Below the pieces are notes generated by a model. The model had not been told where the DNA came from. It ran no database searches and was given only the letters and a program-made list of their open reading frames with translations. From NCBI RefSeq assembly GCF_003568665.1, contig NZ_QXMH01000001.1, positions 434,001 to 498,000 on the forward strand: DNA of 64,000 nt, given 5' to 3'. The first letter of the stretch is position 1. Each line of letters begins with the position of its first letter. The position numbers were made by a program, and so were the translations under genes. Positions 43,157 through 51,634 of the stretch are shown here, piece by piece. This stretch comes from Chitinophaga alhagiae. Lineage in GTDB: Bacteria; Bacteroidota; Bacteroidia; Chitinophagales; Chitinophagaceae.

Positions 43157-45532
43157 ATGCAAACAGCCACTGCCGTTACCCAATGCGCCCACTGCGGCGA
43201 GCCCTGTGCCAAAGGAGAGCAATTCTGCTGCCATGGATGCCAGATGGTGTACGAGCTGCTCAATGAGCACGGCCTTTGCAATTATTATACCCTCAACGCC
43301 CGGCCCGGTACCGCGCAACGCGTGCCCGTACGGCAGCATAAATTCGCGTTCCTCGAAGAAGAACCCATCCGCCGCAGGCTCATCCAGTATGAAGATGACC
43401 AGCAGGTACACGTAACCTTTTATATTCCCAACATCCATTGCAGCTCCTGCCTCTGGCTGCTGGAAAACCTGCACAAGGTAGACGCCGGCGTACAGCAGGT
43501 AAACGTGAACTTCAGTAAAAAAGAGGCCCGGGTCATTTTCATTCCCGGGCAAACCACCCTGCGGAAAGTAGTGGAAACGCTGGCCAGCATCGGCTACGAG
43601 CCTTACATCAGCCTGCAGGACCTGCAAAAGAAAAAACCGCCCGTAAACCGGCGCATCTTCTACCAGCTGGGCGTGGCGGGCTTCTGCTTTGCGAACATCA
43701 TGCTGCTGAGCTTCCCGGAATACTTTTCCGGCGAGCATCATATGGACGGTACCATGAGCCTGGTATTCCGGTACTTGAACCTGGCGCTTTCGCTGCCGGT
43801 GTTCTTCTTCAGCGCGCAACCTTTTTACGCTTCCGCATGGAAAGGCCTGAAGCATGGTTTCCTCAACATAGACGTGCCTATTGTTCTGGCCATACTGGTC
43901 ACTTTTGTACGCAGCGTTACAGATGTGCTGACGGGCGCCGGCGCCGGTTATTTTGATTCCATGACGGGCATTGTGCTGTTCATGCTCACCGGCCGCGTGC
44001 TGCAAGACAAAACCTACAAAGGACTTGCGTTTGACCGTGACTATACCGCCTATTTCCCCATAGCCGTTACCGTGGTAAAAGACCAGCAGGAAATTCCCGT
44101 GCAGCTGCCCGATGTCAAAACCGGGGATACGCTGCTCATACACCACCAGGAGCTGGTGCCGGCAGATGGCATCCTGGTAAAAGGCAAGGCCCTCATAGAC
44201 TACAGTTTTGTAACCGGCGAGTCCGCTCCCGTTGCCAAACAGATGGGCGAGATCATTTATGCCGGCGGGCGGCAACTGGAGGGGAATATGGAAATACTCA
44301 CCATCAAGGAAGTGGCGCAGAGCTACCTCACCAGCCTGTGGAACAGGGATGAAATGCAGAACAAGGAACAGAAGGCCTCCTTCATCCATTTGCTGGGCAG
44401 GAACTTTACCTGGATAGTGCTGTTCATAGCCGCTGTTACCACCATTTACTGGGGCATTTACGATACGTCTAAAATATGGCCGGCCGTTACCTCCATCCTG
44501 ATAGTGGCCTGCCCCTGTGCGTTATTGCTGGCGGCCTCTTTCACCAACGGGCATACGTTACGCATACTCAGCAGGCACCGTTTGTACCTGCGCAATGCGC
44601 AGGCTATTGAGAGCCTGGCCGGCACCACGCATATTGTATTTGACAAAACCGGCACGCTTACCGGCAAGGCCCGGTCTGCCGCTACCTGGCATGGCCGCGC
44701 GCTTACCGTAGATGAGCAGTTGGCCATTGGCGCGGTAGGCAGCCAGTCCCAACACCCCGCCAGCAGGGCCGTTGCAGCCGTTTGCGGCAAGCCCGCAAAC
44801 ACGGAAGTACTGCGTTTCACGGAAGATACCGGCCAGGGCCTGCAAGGCTGGGCAGGCCAGCTGCACATACAGCTGGGTAGCGCCGCTTATACCGGCGCCA
44901 AAGAAGGCGAAGGCAGCCAGGTGCATGTAAACGTCAACGGAGACTATGCCGGTTACTTCTTGCTGTCACATACCTACCGCGAAGGCATTGACGATATGCT
45001 GCATGCTCTTCCCTACTCGCTTACGCTGCTCTCCGGAGATCATGACGGAGATGCGCCGCTGCTCCGCAATATGATGGGAGCCGGGGCAGACCTGCGTTTC
45101 AGGCAGCAGCCCCACCAGAAGCTGGACCATATTATTTCCCTGCAGGAGCAGGGGAAGCAGGTGTTGATGATCGGGGACGGGCTGAACGATGCCGGCGCCC
45201 TCAAACAAAGCAACACCGGCATATCCCTGACGGAAAACAGCAACAACTTCACACCTGCCAGCGATGGCATTATGGAAGCCGCGCAATTGCGGCGGTTGCC
45301 GGCCTTCATCCGGCTCTGCAAAGCCAGCAAACGGGTGATCCTGATCAGTTTTGCCGTGTCTGTGCTATACAATATCACCGGCCTGTTCTTTGCCGTTCAG
45401 GGGAAGCTCTCACCCCTTACCGCCGCCATACTGATGCCGGCCAGCTCCATCAGCATTGTGCTGCTCACATGGGCGCTGAGCGAGTGGGCCGGCAACAGGT
45501 TACTGGGTGATGACAGTCATCCCCGCGCGTGA
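43157..45532 (+). CDS. ccoI: CcoI-type copper-translocating P-type ATPase
   Basis: A 791-residue P1B ATPase that delivers copper for cbb3 oxidase assembly. The N terminus is a Zn-ribbon-like cap (CAHCGEPC, CCHGCQMVYELL), followed by an HMA domain with IHCSSCLWLLENL, eight membrane helices with the CPC ion motif (IVACPCALLLAAS), TGES (FVTGESAPVAKQ), phosphorylation DKTGTLT, and MIGDGLNDAGAL. ATG 43157 is chosen over an upstream start because the promoter box lies between. Position before ccoS and ccoNO identifies it as CcoI and not a general CopA. Confidence 0.93.
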   Translation: MQTATAVTQCAHCGEPCAKGEQFCCHGCQMVYELLNEHGLCNYYTLNARPGTAQRVPVRQHKFAFLEEEPIRRRLIQYEDDQQVHVTFYIPNIHCSSCLWLLENLHKVDAGVQQVNVNFSKKEARVIFIPGQTTLRKVVETLASIGYEPYISLQDLQKKKPPVNRRIFYQLGVAGFCFANIMLLSFPEYFSGEHHMDGTMSLVFRYLNLALSLPVFFFSAQPFYASAWKGLKHGFLNIDVPIVLAILVTFVRSVTDVLTGAGAGYFDSMTGIVLFMLTGRVLQDKTYKGLAFDRDYTAYFPIAVTVVKDQQEIPVQLPDVKTGDTLLIHHQELVPADGILVKGKALIDYSFVTGESAPVAKQMGEIIYAGGRQLEGNMEILTIKEVAQSYLTSLWNRDEMQNKEQKASFIHLLGRNFTWIVLFIAAVTTIYWGIYDTSKIWPAVTSILIVACPCALLLAASFTNGHTLRILSRHRLYLRNAQAIESLAGTTHIVFDKTGTLTGKARSAATWHGRALTVDEQLAIGAVGSQSQHPASRAVAAVCGKPANTEVLRFTEDTGQGLQGWAGQLHIQLGSAAYTGAKEGEGSQVHVNVNGDYAGYFLLSHTYREGIDDMLHALPYSLTLLSGDHDGDAPLLRNMMGAGADLRFRQQPHQKLDHIISLQEQGKQVLMIGDGLNDAGALKQSNTGISLTENSNNFTPASDGIMEAAQLRRLPAFIRLCKASKRVILISFAVSVLYNITGLFFAVQGKLSPLTAAILMPASSISIVLLTWALSEWAGNRLLGDDSHPRA

Positions 45533-45564
45533 TGGCCATCATAAACCCTGCTGCCGCATACCGC

Positions 45565-45572
45565 TACTTTTG
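45565..45572 (+). promoter_or_regulatory. TAnnTTTG -7 box of ccoS
   Basis: TACTTTTG lies 17 nt before the ccoS ATG. It may give the oxidase genes their own promoter in addition to read-through from ccoI. Confidence 0.5.
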
Positions 45573-45589
45573 CCTTAAATCATTCAACC

Positions 45590-45742
45590 ATGAGCGTGAT
45601 CATACTTCTCCTGGGCGCCAGCCTCATTGTTGCGCTGTTCTTCCTCTTCGCTTTTATCTGGTCTGTCAAAGACGGGCAATATGAAGATGATTTTTCTCCC
45701 GCGCACCGCATGTTATTTGACGATAAAACCGACAACGAATAA
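45590..45742 (+). CDS. ccoS: cbb3-type cytochrome oxidase assembly protein CcoS
   Basis: A 50-residue protein: one membrane helix (VIILLLGASLIVALFFLFAF) and then the CcoS signature WSVKDGQYEDDFSPAHRML. CcoS is needed for cofactor insertion into the cbb3 catalytic subunit. It lies 57 bp after ccoI and 9 bp before ccoNO, the expected place. Confidence 0.92.
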   Translation: MSVIILLLGASLIVALFFLFAFIWSVKDGQYEDDFSPAHRMLFDDKTDNE

Positions 45743-45751
45743 ATCAACACT

Positions 45752-47872
45752 ATGTCTCTCGAAAAATTCTCGTACGACAACCGCACCGTAAAATGGTTTG
45801 CCTATGCCACCATGTTCTGGGGCCTTGTAGGTATGCTGGCAGGTTTGTGGGCGGCCACTGCCCTTGTTTATCCCGACCTGAACCTGGGCTACGCGCCCAC
45901 TACTTTTGGTCGCCTCAGGCCTGTGCATACCAACGCCGTTGTTTTCGCTTTTGTGGGCAACGGCATTTTCATGGGCGTGTATTATTCTTTACAACGCCTG
46001 TGTAAAGCCCGCATGTTCAGCGATGTACTCAGCAAGGTCCACTTCTGGGGCTGGCAAGCCATTATTGCGGGCGGGGCGCTCACGCTGCTGATGGGGTACA
46101 CCACCGGCAAGGAATACGCCGAGCTGGAATGGCCGTTCGATATTGCCATTACCCTCATCTGGCTGGTGTTTGGCGCCAACATGCTGGGCACCATTCTCCG
46201 CCGCCGCGTATCTCACCTGTACGTAGCCATCTGGTTCTACATCGGCACCTGGGTGGCTATTGCCATGCTCCACATCATCAACTCTTTTGAAATGCCGCTT
46301 TCGCTTTTCAAAAGCTACTCCTGGTACGCCGGCGTGCAGGACGCGCTGGTGCAGTGGTGGTACGGGCACAATGCCGTAGCGTTTTTCCTGACCACTCCTT
46401 ACCTGGGGCTGATGTACTACTTTATCCCGAAGGCGGCCAACCGCCCTGTTTATTCCTACCGCTGGTCCATCATCCACTTCTGGGCGCTTATTTTCATCTA
46501 CATCTGGGCAGGGCCGCACCACCTGCTGTACACGGCATTGCCTGAATGGGCGCAGTCCCTCGGCACGGTGTTTTCCATCATGCTCATAGCCCCCTCCTGG
46601 GGCGGTATGCTCAACGGCCTGCTCACCCTGCGCGGCGCGTGGGACCGCGTGCGCGAAGATGCCATCCTGAAATTTTTTGTGGTGGCGCTCACCTGCTACG
46701 GTATGGCCACGTTTGAAGGGCCCATGCTGTCTCTCAAGAACGTAAACGCCATCAGCCACTATACAGACTGGACCATTGCACACGTACACGTAGGCGCGCT
46801 GGGCTGGAACGGTTTCCTCACCTTCGGCATCCTCTACTGGATGATACCGCGCATTTTCTCCACACAACTGTATTCCCGTAAATGGGCCAACACGCACTTC
46901 TGGATAGGTACGCTGGGCATCATTTTCTACGTGGTCCCCCTGTACTGGGCCGCCTTTACGCAAAGCATGATGTGGAAACAGTTCACCGAAGAAGGCACGC
47001 TCAAATTCCAGTTCCTGGAAACAGTTACCACCATTGTGCCCATGTACGCCCTGCGCGCCGTAGGTGGCCTGCTGTATATCAGCGGCCTGGTGCTGATGAT
47101 CGTGAACCTGGCCAAAACCATCCGCCGCGGCGCCTTTGTGGCCAATGAAGCGGCAGAAGCCCCGCCGCTGGCCAAAGTAACTTCCACTTACGGCAAAACG
47201 CACTGGCATAACTGGATAGAGCGCCGGCCGGTACAAATGGTCGTATTCAGCCTTGTGGTAGTGGGTATTGGCGGCATGCTGGAAATGATACCCACCTTCC
47301 TGGTGCGCAGCAACATTCCCACTATCAGCAGCGTAAAACCGTACACCCCGCTTGAGCTGCATGGCAGGGACATCTACATCCGCGAAGGCTGCTACACCTG
47401 CCACTCGCAAATGATACGCCCCTTCCGCGATGAAGTGGCGCGCTACGGAGACTACTCCAAAGCCGGTGAGTTTGTATACGATCACCCCTTCCAGTGGGGC
47501 TCCAAACGTACCGGGCCAGACCTGGCCAGGCTGGGCGGCAAGTACCCGGACTCCTGGCACTACAACCACATGCTGGACCCCGTGTCTATGTCTCCCGGCT
47601 CTATTATGCCCGCTTATCCCTGGCTGTTCGACAACCGGGTAGACAAAGGCAAAACACCCGCTATGATCAATGTGATGCGCAAACTGGGCGTGCCTTATCC
47701 CGAAGGGTATGAGCAACAGTCTAAAGCCGACTTTGACAAACAGGCCGGCATTATAGCGGACAACCTGAAAAAAGACAAGCTGGAGATACCGGCAGACCGT
47801 GAGATAGTAGCGCTCATTGCGTACCTGCAGCGGCTGGGCACAGACATTAAAGTGAGTGAAGCAAAAAACTAA
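45752..47872 (+). CDS. ccoNO: cbb3-type cytochrome c oxidase, fused CcoN-CcoO
   Basis: A 706-residue fusion of subunits I and II. Residues 1-475 are CcoN with twelve membrane helices and heme/CuB histidines (RPVHTNAVVF; WYGHNAVAFF; WAGPHHLLYT; HVHVGALGWNGF). From about 480 comes CcoO: a membrane anchor (MVVFSLVVVGIGGMLEMIP) and a heme c site Cys547-x2-Cys550-His551 (GCYTCHSQMIRPF), with a Met ligand candidate in SPGSIMPAYPW. The high-affinity oxidase supports respiration at low oxygen. The fusion is common in Bacteroidota. Confidence 0.96.
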   Translation: MSLEKFSYDNRTVKWFAYATMFWGLVGMLAGLWAATALVYPDLNLGYAPTTFGRLRPVHTNAVVFAFVGNGIFMGVYYSLQRLCKARMFSDVLSKVHFWGWQAIIAGGALTLLMGYTTGKEYAELEWPFDIAITLIWLVFGANMLGTILRRRVSHLYVAIWFYIGTWVAIAMLHIINSFEMPLSLFKSYSWYAGVQDALVQWWYGHNAVAFFLTTPYLGLMYYFIPKAANRPVYSYRWSIIHFWALIFIYIWAGPHHLLYTALPEWAQSLGTVFSIMLIAPSWGGMLNGLLTLRGAWDRVREDAILKFFVVALTCYGMATFEGPMLSLKNVNAISHYTDWTIAHVHVGALGWNGFLTFGILYWMIPRIFSTQLYSRKWANTHFWIGTLGIIFYVVPLYWAAFTQSMMWKQFTEEGTLKFQFLETVTTIVPMYALRAVGGLLYISGLVLMIVNLAKTIRRGAFVANEAAEAPPLAKVTSTYGKTHWHNWIERRPVQMVVFSLVVVGIGGMLEMIPTFLVRSNIPTISSVKPYTPLELHGRDIYIREGCYTCHSQMIRPFRDEVARYGDYSKAGEFVYDHPFQWGSKRTGPDLARLGGKYPDSWHYNHMLDPVSMSPGSIMPAYPWLFDNRVDKGKTPAMINVMRKLGVPYPEGYEQQSKADFDKQAGIIADNLKKDKLEIPADREIVALIAYLQRLGTDIKVSEAKN

Positions 47873-47877
47873 CTGTC

Positions 47878-48069
47878 ATGAAATTCATCAAATACCTTGA
47901 AAGCATAGCAGGCGTGAGCATCTACCCGATGGCCTCCCTGCTGATATTCACCGCATTTTTTGTGCTGGCCGCCTTCTGGGCTTTAAGAGCGGACAAAGGA
48001 ATGATGGACAATATCAGCCACATTCCCCTGGACAACGACGAACCTAAAAATCAAGAACGCCATGTTTAG
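47878..48069 (+). CDS. ccoQ: CcoQ-like cbb3 oxidase small subunit
   Basis: A 63-residue protein with one membrane helix (ASLLIFTAFFVLAAFWAL) and an acidic tail, lying between ccoNO and ccoP. It matches CcoQ in size, topology and place; sequence conservation in this subunit is low. It starts 5 bp after ccoNO and overlaps ccoP by 8 bp. Confidence 0.8.
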   Translation: MKFIKYLESIAGVSIYPMASLLIFTAFFVLAAFWALRADKGMMDNISHIPLDNDEPKNQERHV

Positions 48070-49075
48070 TCTTCTCATACTATCACAAGCTCCGCCCAGT
48101 CCCTTTGCCGGTTTCAACCACCCCGTGGCCCTCATGCTGCTCTGCGTGGCCTTGGGCCTGCTGATTGCCATTGGCGCGCTGGCCTATACAGTGCTGGGCG
48201 CCATGGATATTTACCGTGAACGGATCAAAAAAACACCGGTTGTACTGGCGCTGATGGCCGCCGGCTCACTGCTGGCACAAAACGCACAGGCGCAGGAGGC
48301 AAAGAAAAACATCGTCAGCGGAATGGCAGACAGCAGCTTCTACCTGCTCATATCCGTAATAGCGCTGGAGCTGCTCGTGATCATGATGCTGCTCTACGCC
48401 CTGCGCGTGCTGACCGGCATACAGCGCAAACGCAAGCCTAAAACGGCTACCGCCAAACCCCGCGTGAACTGGCTGGAAAAACTGAATAAAACAAAAAGCG
48501 TAGATGCCACCAGCGAGGCTGATGTAGATATGGGGCATGACTATGATGGCATCAGGGAGCTGAACAACCCCACCCCGCCGTGGTGGCGCTGGGGCTTTTA
48601 CGCCAGCATGCTGTTTGCCGTAGTGTACCTGTGGCGCTACCATGTTTCTCACGCAGCCCCGCTGCAGCTGGAAGAGCTGGCCATTGCCCAGGCAAAAGCG
48701 GAGGAGGCCAAAGCCGCCTATCTGCAAAATGCCGCCAACAATATTGATGAAAACAATGTAACGCTGCTCACAGCAGCAACAGATATTGAAGATGGTAAAA
48801 AATTGTTTGGCGCCAACTGCGCCGCCTGCCACGGGCAGGAAGGACAGGGCATGGTTGGCCCGAACCTTACGGATGAGTTCTGGCTGCATGGCGGACAGGT
48901 AAAAGACATCTTTTCCACTATCAAATATGGCGTGCCGGAGAAAGGGATGAAATCGTGGAAAGAAGACTTTTCACCCAGGCAACTGGCCCAGCTGACCGCG
49001 TTTATCAAGTCCATCCACGGCACTAACCCGCCTAATCCCAAAGCAAAAGAAGGTACTATATATAATGGAGAGTAA
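48062..49075 (+). CDS. ccoP: cbb3-type oxidase subunit CcoP, monoheme
   Basis: A 337-residue protein: two N-terminal hydrophobic segments, a CcoP-type PTPPWWRWGFYASMLFAVVYL region (third helix) and one cytochrome c domain with Cys253-x2-Cys256-His257 (NCAACHGQEGQG) and a Met in EKGMKSW. Typical proteobacterial CcoP has two CxxCH sites; only one is present here. An N-terminal extension with two helices is also unusual relative to the proteobacterial form. It follows ccoQ with an 8-bp overlap. Confidence 0.92.
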   Translation: MFSLLILSQAPPSPFAGFNHPVALMLLCVALGLLIAIGALAYTVLGAMDIYRERIKKTPVVLALMAAGSLLAQNAQAQEAKKNIVSGMADSSFYLLISVIALELLVIMMLLYALRVLTGIQRKRKPKTATAKPRVNWLEKLNKTKSVDATSEADVDMGHDYDGIRELNNPTPPWWRWGFYASMLFAVVYLWRYHVSHAAPLQLEELAIAQAKAEEAKAAYLQNAANNIDENNVTLLTAATDIEDGKKLFGANCAACHGQEGQGMVGPNLTDEFWLHGGQVKDIFSTIKYGVPEKGMKSWKEDFSPRQLAQLTAFIKSIHGTNPPNPKAKEGTIYNGE

Positions 49076-49084
49076 AGCAATATA

Positions 49085-50509
49085 ATGGAAGCAGAAGAAA
49101 TTTTCAGGGACAAGCTGGCCACCGTTAATGAACAGGGCAAACGCAACTGGATCTATGCTAAAAGACCAAAAGGCAGGCTCTACAATATCAGAAGCATAGT
49201 AAGCTGGTGTTTCTTCATAGCGTTCATTAGCCTGCCGTTTGTGCAAATAGACGGCAGGCCCTTGTTCCTGTTTGATGTAACGCAGGGCCGTTTCATCCTG
49301 TTCGGCGCCATTTTCTGGCCGCAGGACTTTTTCATTTTCGGCCTGGCCATGCTGGCGTTCATTCTCTTCATTGTGCTCTTCACTATGGCTTTCGGACGGC
49401 TCTTCTGCGGCTGGGTATGCCCCCAAACAGTGTTCATGGAAATGATCTTCCGGAAAATAGAATACTGGGTAGAGGGCGATGCGCCTTCGCAACGCCTGCT
49501 GAACGCGGGGCCGTGGAATGGGGAAAAGATCAGGAAGAAACTGATCAAACATGCCTTGTTCTTTTCCCTGTCTGTAGTGATAGCCAATACCTTCCTGGCC
49601 TACATCATTGGCATTAAAGAGCTGCAGACCATTGTAGCGGCGCCGGTATCCGAACACCCCGGCGGCTTTGCGGCCATGATCATTTTCTCCGCCGTATTCT
49701 ACAGTGTGTTCGCCTTCTTCCGGGAACAGGTGTGTACGGTAGTATGCCCTTATGGCCGCCTGCAAAGCGTGCTGCTGGACAAAAATTCCGTAGTGGTGGC
49801 GTATGACTACGTACGCGGAGAGCCGCGGGGCAAATTCAAAAAGAAAACCCAGCAGCCCGTGCCGGCCCCCAACGAAGAGCCGGAAACCGCTCTGGGCGAC
49901 TGTATAGACTGCTTCCAGTGCGTGCATGTATGCCCTACAGGGATAGACATCCGCAACGGCACCCAGCTGGAATGTATTAACTGCACGGCCTGCATGGATG
50001 CCTGCGATTTTATGATGGAAAACACAGGCCGCCCCAAAGGGCTGATCCGCTATGCTTCTGAAAATGGCATTGCGGAGAAAAAACCGCTGCGTTTTACCGG
50101 CAGAATGAAGGCATACACCATGATACTGGTGCTCATCACCGGCGCTATCACCTTTTTGCTCATCAGTCGCAAACCGGTGAGCGGCACCATTATCCGCACG
50201 GCGGGCATGCTGTTCCAGGAGCGGGGAGCAGACAGTGTCAGCAACCTCTACCGCATCAAGCTGGTGAACAAAACAACGGCAAACGTACCCCTCACCCTGC
50301 GGCTGGAGCAACGTAACGGGAAGGTGGAAGTGATAGGCCACTCGCCCATTCACATCAAGGCCGAAGGGCAGGGAGAAGGCACATTCTTTATTGTACTGCC
50401 GCGCAAGGAGGTGAAGGAACGGAAAACAACGCTGACCATTGGGTTATATGAAGGTACACGGCTGCTCGGTGAAAAGGAGACCACTTTCCTGGGCCCTGTC
50501 AGTCACTAA
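49085..50509 (+). CDS. ccoG: cbb3 oxidase accessory protein CcoG (FixG/RdxA)
   Basis: A 474-residue membrane ferredoxin-like protein: several helices, FCGWVCPQTVFMEM, VCTVVCPYGRLQS, two 4Fe-4S motifs (CIDCFQCVHVCPTGID; CINCTACMDACDF) and a C-terminal Ig-like domain. CcoG is proposed to reduce Cu2+ to Cu+ in cbb3 biogenesis. It follows ccoP by 9 bp. Confidence 0.95.
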   Translation: MEAEEIFRDKLATVNEQGKRNWIYAKRPKGRLYNIRSIVSWCFFIAFISLPFVQIDGRPLFLFDVTQGRFILFGAIFWPQDFFIFGLAMLAFILFIVLFTMAFGRLFCGWVCPQTVFMEMIFRKIEYWVEGDAPSQRLLNAGPWNGEKIRKKLIKHALFFSLSVVIANTFLAYIIGIKELQTIVAAPVSEHPGGFAAMIIFSAVFYSVFAFFREQVCTVVCPYGRLQSVLLDKNSVVVAYDYVRGEPRGKFKKKTQQPVPAPNEEPETALGDCIDCFQCVHVCPTGIDIRNGTQLECINCTACMDACDFMMENTGRPKGLIRYASENGIAEKKPLRFTGRMKAYTMILVLITGAITFLLISRKPVSGTIIRTAGMLFQERGADSVSNLYRIKLVNKTTANVPLTLRLEQRNGKVEVIGHSPIHIKAEGQGEGTFFIVLPRKEVKERKTTLTIGLYEGTRLLGEKETTFLGPVSH

Positions 50510-50527
50510 CTTAAAAACATAACAGGT

Positions 50528-50965
50528 ATGAACTGGGGACATAAAATAATTATCGTATTTGTACTGTTTGCCGCCGGCATTCTCACGCTGGTGATCAAAA
50601 GCATGCGTACACGCATAGACATGGCCACAGCAGATTACTATGCCGCGGAGCTGACGCATCAGCAGAACATGGATGCGCAGGCCAATGCCCGGGCGCTCAC
50701 TGCCCCCGTGCGGATCAAACAACAGGGAGACGTGCTGGAAATTGTTTTCCCGGCGGAAATGCATGCCGAACAGATGACCGGTGAAGTACACTTTTACCGC
50801 CCTTCAGACGCACGGCAGGATTTCAGGCTGCCGTTAACGCCCGATGCGGACGGCCGCATATTTGTAGGCCGCAACCGGCTGCATAAAGGCAGCTACAACA
50901 TCAAGCTGCAATGGGAAGCAGCGGGCAAACCTTATTACCAGGAAACACAATATTACATCCAATGA
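50528..50965 (+). CDS. ccoH: FixH/CcoH family protein
   Basis: A 145-residue protein with an N-terminal membrane helix (IIIVFVLFAAGILTLVI) and a periplasmic FixH domain (DYYAAELTHQQNMDAQ; FYRPSDARQDFRLPL; GSYNIKLQWEA). CcoH assists assembly and stability of cbb3 oxidase. Its last codons overlap the next gene by ATGA. Confidence 0.9.
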   Translation: MNWGHKIIIVFVLFAAGILTLVIKSMRTRIDMATADYYAAELTHQQNMDAQANARALTAPVRIKQQGDVLEIVFPAEMHAEQMTGEVHFYRPSDARQDFRLPLTPDADGRIFVGRNRLHKGSYNIKLQWEAAGKPYYQETQYYIQ

Positions 50966-51633
50966 TACCCGCAGTGCTACTAGGATTCCTCGGAAGTTTT
51001 CACTGCATCGGCATGTGCGGCCCCATAGCCCTCACCCTGCCGGTGCAGCACCTCCGGGGCGCCAGAAAAATGGGAGGCATCCTGCTTTACAATGCCGGAC
51101 GGGTTACCACCTATATGCTGATGGGCCTGCTATTTGGCTGGCTGGGCCGGCAGTTCTACCTGGGCGGCCTGCAGCAGTGGTTGTCCATTTCCCTGGGCGT
51201 ACTGCTGCTGGCCGGCATGTTCTTTTACCGGTTCATGCCCGTGCCCAAACTGCACATCATCAAAAAAACACTGGGCGGTCTGCTGGTGCAGCAGCGCGTG
51301 AGCACACTCTATGCCATAGGCCTGCTGAACGGGTTGCTGCCCTGCGGCCTTGTATACCTGGGCGTGGCCGGCGCCCTCGCCGCCGGCGATGTATGGGAAG
51401 GCATGCTGTTCATGGGGGCGTTTGGCGCCGGCACGCTGCCGGCTATGGCGGCCGTTACCTGGTTCAGCCAGTTGGTGAGCCTGCCTGTACGCCGCCATAT
51501 ACGCCGGCTGATACCGGTTGCGGTAGCTGTTATGGCCGTACTGCTCATATTGCGGGGCATGAACCTCGGCATTCCGTACATCAGCCCGGCCATGCAGCCC
51601 GCCGCCGTCAATTGTTGTCATAAACCTTCATAA
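50962..51633 (+). CDS. TauE/SafE-like (DsbD_2) membrane protein
   Basis: A 223-residue membrane protein with about six helices; the first holds GSFHCIGMCGPIALTLP, with conserved Cys and His, and a later helix has NGLLPCGLVYLG. These Cys-containing motifs are typical of the DsbD_2 group found in cbb3 clusters, likely handling copper or reductant. The ATG at 50962 gives a 4-bp overlap with ccoH and is preferred over an upstream in-frame start. Confidence 0.87.
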   Translation: MIPAVLLGFLGSFHCIGMCGPIALTLPVQHLRGARKMGGILLYNAGRVTTYMLMGLLFGWLGRQFYLGGLQQWLSISLGVLLLAGMFFYRFMPVPKLHIIKKTLGGLLVQQRVSTLYAIGLLNGLLPCGLVYLGVAGALAAGDVWEGMLFMGAFGAGTLPAMAAVTWFSQLVSLPVRRHIRRLIPVAVAVMAVLLILRGMNLGIPYISPAMQPAAVNCCHKPS

Positions 51634-51634
51634 C

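Noticed and set aside
45989-47716. 575-codon open frame antisense to ccoNO
   Set aside because: Shadow of a highly conserved gene; no start context or recognisable motif.
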